Below, in pieces: positions 59,816 to 64,000 of a stretch of DNA of 64,000 nt. Under the pieces are notes generated by a model. It saw only the letters and a list, made by a program, of their open reading frames with translations. It was not told where the DNA came from and searched no databases. How positions within the stretch are numbered: position 1 is the stretch's first letter; every line of letters starts with the position of its first letter. The DNA is from JAFGVL01 sp964546015 (GTDB taxonomy: Bacteria; Bacteroidota; Bacteroidia; Bacteroidales; Paludibacteraceae): positions 124,001 through 188,000 of the forward strand of contig CAZJHO010000001.1 of NCBI GenBank assembly GCA_964546015.1, read 5' to 3'. A program made the position numbers and the translations under genes.

Positions 59816-61063
59816 TTGAATCTTGAACTTTTCATAGCTAAACGAATTCATTTTAACAAACAGGGCGCGAAAACCGTTTCGCGCCCTGCTGTTCGTGTTG
59901 CTATGCTTGGTATTGCGCTCGGTTTGGCAGTGATGATTGTATCTGTTTCTATCGTTGTTGGCTTCAAACAGGAAATTCGCAATAAGGTAATAGCATTCGG
60001 GTCGCATATACAAATCACTAATTTTGATAGTAACGAAACTTACGAAACTAAACCGGTTACTATTTCTGATAGTTTGATAAAAAATTTAGCGAAAACCGAA
60101 GGTGTGCGGCATATACAACGCTTTGCAACCAAACCAGGTATTATTAAAACTGATGACGAAGTGCAAGGAGTTGTATTAAAAGGTATCGATAAAAGTTTTG
60201 ACTGGGAATTTTACAAGCCTAATTTAACTACAGGGGATACGCTTACATTGAATGACTCTGTTGTATCAAGGCAGGTGCTAATTTCCGATTATTTGGCAAA
60301 TTTATTGCGTTTGAAACTTGGAGATTCGTTTCTCACTTATTTTATGCAAGATGAAATGGTGCGTGCCCGGAAGTTTACCATAGCAGGACTTTATTGTACC
60401 AATTTTACCGATTATGATAAACTTTTTATTCTTACCGACATTAAACAAATACAACAATTGAATAATTGGGGCGAAAATCAAGTAAGTGGTTTGGAAGTGT
60501 TGGTAAAAGATTATAACAAACTCTCACATGTTGCCGATAATCTGTATTATAAAGTAGTAAATACAGTAGGTAAAGATCATTCTGCAATGCTTCCCCGGAC
60601 TATTGAAGAAATGAATCCGCAAATATTCTCATGGCTTTCAATGCTCGATCGTAATGTTTGGGTAATTCTTGTTTTGATGCTTTTGGTAGCAGGATTTAAT
60701 ATGATTTCGGGTTTGCTTATATTGATTTTGGAACGAACTAATATGATCGGTGTGTTAAAATCGATGGGCGCACAAAACTGGTCGATACGCAAAATATTCC
60801 TTTATCATTCATTTTTCTTGATAGGAAAAGGAATGTTGTGGGGAAATGTAATAGGTCTTTTCCTTATTCTTTTGCAGTATTTTACGCATATAATTCCACT
60901 AGATTCGACAGCTTACTATGTATCATATGTGCCTGTATCAGTTAATTGGTGGCATATTTTATTGCTGAATGTAGGCACATTTATTTGTTCTGCATTAATG
61001 TTAATTTTTCCTTCAATAATTGTTTCTAAGATTTTACCGGCAAAATCCATTCGTTTTGAATAA
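59816..61063 (+). CDS. LolC/LolE-like lipoprotein-export ABC permease (FtsX fold)
   Basis: This 415-residue inner-membrane protein starts at TTG 59816 (MNLELFIAKRIHF). It has one N-terminal helix (about 28-50), a large periplasmic MacB/FtsX-like domain (about 55-275) and three C-terminal helices (about 285-305, 330-355, 380-405). The pattern matches LolC/E, which lift mature lipoproteins from the inner membrane with the LolD ATPase. No LolD lies in this window. It is probably cotranscribed with the aminotransferase. Confidence 0.85.
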   Translation: MNLELFIAKRIHFNKQGAKTVSRPAVRVAMLGIALGLAVMIVSVSIVVGFKQEIRNKVIAFGSHIQITNFDSNETYETKPVTISDSLIKNLAKTEGVRHIQRFATKPGIIKTDDEVQGVVLKGIDKSFDWEFYKPNLTTGDTLTLNDSVVSRQVLISDYLANLLRLKLGDSFLTYFMQDEMVRARKFTIAGLYCTNFTDYDKLFILTDIKQIQQLNNWGENQVSGLEVLVKDYNKLSHVADNLYYKVVNTVGKDHSAMLPRTIEEMNPQIFSWLSMLDRNVWVILVLMLLVAGFNMISGLLILILERTNMIGVLKSMGAQNWSIRKIFLYHSFFLIGKGMLWGNVIGLFLILLQYFTHIIPLDSTAYYVSYVPVSVNWWHILLLNVGTFICSALMLIFPSIIVSKILPAKSIRFE

Positions 61064-61105
61064 AATAAGTCTAAGTTTTTTTCCGTTTTTTTCATCAAAA
61101 AGGAA

Positions 61106-61113
61106 TATCTTTG
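61106..61113 (+). promoter_or_regulatory. -7 element of the winged-helix gene (TATCTTTG)
   Basis: Exact match 28 nt before the ATG. Confidence 0.7.
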
Positions 61114-61141
61114 TGAGAGTCTTATTTTAAATTAAAAGGAA

Positions 61142-61336
61142 ATGATTATTAAAATTGGAACAAATGCAGGTTTAGTGTGGAATGCACTAAATAGTGGAAC
61201 AAAAAATGTAAAAGACCTAAAGAAAGCAACAAAGTTAACTGATAAAGATTTATTTGCAGCTTTAGGTTGGTTGGCACGCGAGGCTAAAATTGATTTAATA
61301 GAAGACGGTGCCGATATTACTGTGAAATTAATTTAA
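61142..61336 (+). CDS. Winged-helix domain protein (DUF2582)
   Basis: This 64-residue protein is a single winged-helix domain (GTNAGLVWNALNSGTKNVKD, then LFAALGWLAREAKIDLI). It is of the small family often annotated as winged helix-turn-helix/DUF2582. Binding to DNA is plausible but the targets are unknown. It is monocistronic, with its own -7 element and a strong terminator shared with the convergent gene. Confidence 0.85.
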   Translation: MIIKIGTNAGLVWNALNSGTKNVKDLKKATKLTDKDLFAALGWLAREAKIDLIEDGADITVKLI

Positions 61337-61347
61337 TGTATTAAATC

Positions 61348-61382
61348 AAAAGGAGGTTGTCTTTTTAGGGCAACCTCCTTTT
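61348..61382. terminator. Bidirectional terminator
   Basis: AAAAGGAGGTTG with CAACCTCCTTTT forms a perfect 12-bp stem between the winged-helix gene and the convergent Dabb gene. Confidence 0.9.
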
Positions 61383-61386
61383 GGTT

Positions 61387-61686
61387 TTAAAACTCGGAAT
61401 CAACACAAGCACGGGCTTCCATTATTTCACGCATTTGAACGCTTATTTTCAAATGTTCCGGATGTGTAGCATAGATGTGCAAGTCTTCCATGCTGTCAAA
61501 CTCAGTAAGTAAACTCATGTCAAATTGCTCTGATGGATTAATATTTAATCCTACTTTTAATAATTTTACTTGAGGAATTATAGCAGGCAAAGCCTCTAAC
61601 CCTTTTTTGAAACCTTCTAATTTTTCTGCTTTCAATGTCTTTGTTTCTTGCATTTTGAATTTGAAAAGTACAATGTGACGAATCAT
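61387..61686 (-). CDS. Dabb family (stress-responsive A/B barrel) protein
   Basis: This 99-residue protein is a dimeric alpha-beta barrel domain (MIRHIVLFKFK, then LLTEFDSMEDLHIYATHPEH). The family includes stress-induced proteins and some heme- or polyketide-handling enzymes. No catalytic residue can be assigned. It has its own minus-strand -7 element and is monocistronic. Confidence 0.9.
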   Translation of the reverse strand: MIRHIVLFKFKMQETKTLKAEKLEGFKKGLEALPAIIPQVKLLKVGLNINPSEQFDMSLLTEFDSMEDLHIYATHPEHLKISVQMREIMEARACVDSEF

Positions 61687-61711
61687 ATTTTTGTTTTTTG
61701 TTATTAAACGG

Positions 61712-61719
61712 CAAAAATA
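61712..61719 (-). promoter_or_regulatory. -7 element of the Dabb gene (TATTTTTG)
   Basis: Exact minus-strand match 26 nt before the ATG, 11 bp from the divergent PBP element. Confidence 0.65.
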
Positions 61720-61730
61720 ATTCTTTTCAT

Positions 61731-61738
61731 TACTTTTG
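61731..61738 (+). promoter_or_regulatory. -7 element of the class A PBP gene (TACTTTTG)
   Basis: Exact match 18 nt before the ATG. Confidence 0.7.
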
Positions 61739-61756
61739 CAAGCATAAAATTACCAT

Positions 61757-64000
61757 ATGTCTAAATTCTTCTACAACCGATTGTTAGTGCATTTACGCAA
61801 TGCATATCAAATATTTACTGATTGGCGGCAAAAACGAAAAGTATCTTTTAATACAGCACCTTTTTATAAAAAAATATTGCGGATTTCTTTAAACGCAGTT
61901 TTACTTTTTATTCTTTATTTATTTTTGGTTGATATTAATTTTTTGTGGCTATTTGGCAAATCACCAAGTTTGTATAGCATAAGCCATCCACAGCAAAGCG
62001 TTGCTTCTGAGATTTATAGCAGCGATGGTGTTTTAATAGGAAAATATTTTAGAGAAAACCGTACCCCGGTTACTTATGAAGAGATTTCTCCAAATTTGAT
62101 TAAAACTCTTGTTACTACTGAAGATGAACGCTTCTACGAACATTTCGGAGTAGATATCCAAGGTCTTTTTTCGGCAGTAAAAGATATGACTCAAGGAAAG
62201 GCGAGGGGAGCAAGCACGATTTCACAACAATTAGTGAAAAATATGTTTAAAACCCGTAGCGAATATTCGACAGGTTTGTTTGGATATATTCCTGGTGTCA
62301 AACTGCTGATAATGAAAACCAAAGAGTGGATTACAGCTGTTAAAATTGAGTTATTTTATTCAAAGGATGATATACTTACAATGTATCTTAATACGGTAGA
62401 TTTCGGCAGCAATGCATATGGTATAAAAACAGCTGCAAAGACTTATTTTAATACAACACCTAAAGATTTAACTATTGAAGAATCAGCTACTTTGGTCGGT
62501 TTGCTCAAGGCAACTACTACTTATAATCCTCGTATTAATCCGAAAAACAGCATCCGCCGGCGTAATGTGGTGCTTGAAAATTTAAAGAATCATTATATTA
62601 TCACTCAAGCTGAATTAGATTCTTTAAAGCAAATTCCAATCAGCTTGAAAGATTATAATATTGAAAAGAATTATGATGGTAAAGCATTGTATTTTAGAGA
62701 AGCATTGGTAGATGAACTCAAAGATTGGGCTAAGGAAAATGAAATCGATATTTATTCAGATGGATTGAAAATTTATACGACACTTGATTCTCGGATGCAG
62801 CAGTATGCCGAAGAGGCTGTGCAAAAGAAAATGAGCAGCTTACAGCGTACTTTTGATAATCATTGGGGGAACGAAGAACCTTGGCGCGATGCCAATCATC
62901 AACCAATTACCAACTTTGTTGAAGATTTAGCTAAGCGTACACCTCGATATAAATCTCTGGCTGAAAAATATAAAGGAACGCCGGATTCTATTTGGATAGA
63001 ACTCAATGTTCCTCATAAAATGAAAGTATTCGATTACAAAACCGGTTCGCGTGATACGACGCTTAGTGTTCTGGATTCGATACGCTATATGACTCGTTTT
63101 ATGCATGCCAGTTTTATTGCGATGGAACCACAAACCGGCAATGTGAAGGCTTGGGTAGGTGATATTGATTTTAACTTTTGGAAATATGATAAAGTTACAT
63201 CGCTTCGTCAGCCGGGTTCTACATTTAAGTTGTTCGTATATGCAACTGCATTTGAAAAAGGAGCCGGACCATGTGATTATCTAACCGAAGATTATGTAGA
63301 TTGGGAATATTTGGAGAAAGGTGAAAAGAAGCGTTGGGTGCCTCGTAATGCCACCGGAATATATTCGGGCGAGGAGGTGACATTGAAATATGCCTTTGCC
63401 CGTTCTTTTAATTCTGTTGCTGTAAAATTAGCGAAGGAAGTAGGAATTCCGAGTATTATTAAGACCGCTTATGCGATGGGAATCCGAACGAAACTAAACA
63501 ATACGCCTTCCACATGTTTGGGTTCATCGGATGTTTCACTTGAGGAATTAGTTAATGCTTATTGTACAACGATTAATGATGGGATGGCAAATAAACCTGT
63601 TTTAGTCAAGAAAATTGTTGATCAACAAGGAAAAATAATTTATGAAGCTAAAAAGGAACAAATGCCTGCCATTCCTTACGAAACAGCTTTCCTGATGACT
63701 CAAATGTTGCGTGCCGGGCTTACTGAGCCTCTTGGTACTACACAAGCCCTTTGGGCGTACGATATATTTAATGGCGGAACTGAATTTGGTGGAAAAACAG
63801 GTACTTCGTCTAATCACTCGGATGCTTGGTTTGTGGGTGTCTCTCCCAAATTAGTTGCAGGTGCTTGGGTTGGAGGTGAGTATCGCAGTATTCATTTCCG
63901 GACGGGGAAACTTGGTGAAGGCAGCAAAACGGCACTTCCTATTTTTGGAGCATTTATGGAGAAAGTGTTGAAAGATAAATCTCTCACTCAATATCGGGCA
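61757..64000 (+). CDS. Class A penicillin-binding protein (PBP1A type), cut by window end
   Basis: The frame opens at ATG 61757 and is still open at base 64000 (748 codons seen). The protein has a cytosolic basic start, a membrane anchor (about residues 44-64), a GT51 glycosyltransferase domain with TTEDERFYEHFGVD (catalytic Glu) and ARGASTISQQLVKNMF, then a transpeptidase domain with S488 in RQPGSTFKLF and K680-T-G in GGKTGTSSNHSDAW. It polymerises and crosslinks peptidoglycan. It has its own promoter, divergent from the Dabb gene. Only the C-terminus is missing. Confidence 0.95.
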   Translation, partial: MSKFFYNRLLVHLRNAYQIFTDWRQKRKVSFNTAPFYKKILRISLNAVLLFILYLFLVDINFLWLFGKSPSLYSISHPQQSVASEIYSSDGVLIGKYFRENRTPVTYEEISPNLIKTLVTTEDERFYEHFGVDIQGLFSAVKDMTQGKARGASTISQQLVKNMFKTRSEYSTGLFGYIPGVKLLIMKTKEWITAVKIELFYSKDDILTMYLNTVDFGSNAYGIKTAAKTYFNTTPKDLTIEESATLVGLLKATTTYNPRINPKNSIRRRNVVLENLKNHYIITQAELDSLKQIPISLKDYNIEKNYDGKALYFREALVDELKDWAKENEIDIYSDGLKIYTTLDSRMQQYAEEAVQKKMSSLQRTFDNHWGNEEPWRDANHQPITNFVEDLAKRTPRYKSLAEKYKGTPDSIWIELNVPHKMKVFDYKTGSRDTTLSVLDSIRYMTRFMHASFIAMEPQTGNVKAWVGDIDFNFWKYDKVTSLRQPGSTFKLFVYATAFEKGAGPCDYLTEDYVDWEYLEKGEKKRWVPRNATGIYSGEEVTLKYAFARSFNSVAVKLAKEVGIPSIIKTAYAMGIRTKLNNTPSTCLGSSDVSLEELVNAYCTTINDGMANKPVLVKKIVDQQGKIIYEAKKEQMPAIPYETAFLMTQMLRAGLTEPLGTTQALWAYDIFNGGTEFGGKTGTSSNHSDAWFVGVSPKLVAGAWVGGEYRSIHFRTGKLGEGSKTALPIFGAFMEKVLKDKSLTQYRA

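Overview
The window comes from the chromosome of an AT-rich member of the Bacteroidota, most likely order Bacteroidales. The evidence is a SusC/SusD pair, many families confined to this phylum (DUF4301, DUF4296, DUF4924, DUF5606, DUF2851, DUF3078), few visible Shine-Dalgarno sites, and about thirty copies of the phylum's -7 promoter element TAnnTTTG just upstream of genes. A T9SS plug protein and a T9SS-type C-terminal domain suggest type IX secretion. I see no phage, insertion sequence, CRISPR array or rRNA operon.

Layout. 1-6.9 kb: the 3' part of a PPi-dependent phosphofructokinase, a HIT protein, a deacetylase-like protein with a glycosyltransferase, then rplY-pth-hslR-DUF4924. 6.9-8.8 kb: a minus-strand structured small RNA (6S-like or Bacteroidales-1-like) and DUF4301. 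9.2-20.5 kb: first pectin island (SusC, SusD, PL1 pectate lyase lipoprotein, giant modular secreted protein). 20.6-25.9 kb: housekeeping block (fabD, a small coiled-coil protein, aspS, a gene remnant, a DksA-like protein, lspA, DUF4296). 25.9-30.8 kb: second pectin island (CE12 acetylesterase, GH105 unsaturated glycosyl hydrolase, second modular secreted protein), ended by tRNA-Gly(TCC). 31.0-34.2 kb: bactofilin, an Lnb-like lipoprotein acyltransferase candidate, and an alkaline-phosphatase-fold protein that seems to have lost its metal site. 34.2-50.2 kb: YqeY, a 51-residue lipoprotein, flavodiiron protein, trigger factor, DUF5606, T9SS plug, truA, a degenerate M16 protein, secA, SIMPL, lgt, DUF2851, MTHFS, mscL, DUF3078. 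50.3-64 kb: purH, the elongation cluster mreBCD-mrdA-rodA, a TtcA-like gene, an aminotransferase, a LolC/E-like permease, a winged-helix protein, a Dabb protein, and a class A penicillin-binding protein cut by the window end.

How the genes fit together. The two pectin islands make one plausible pathway: PL1 cuts pectate outside the cell, CE12 removes acetyl groups from rhamnogalacturonan, SusCD imports oligomers, and GH105 removes the unsaturated uronate in the periplasm. The islands carry no recognisable regulator. Their two giant modular proteins share a near-identical palindrome upstream, a candidate common operator. Lgt, LspA and the Lnb candidate would together cover all three lipoprotein maturation steps. 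MreBCD, PBP2, RodA, bactofilin and the class A PBP form an envelope-shaping set.

The most unusual signal I found is not a gene. At least eight intergenic sites carry short tandem arrays of degenerate 7-nt words (8 nt at one site), often folded into inverted repeats, and placed where the -33 box or the 5' leader of a housekeeping gene should be.
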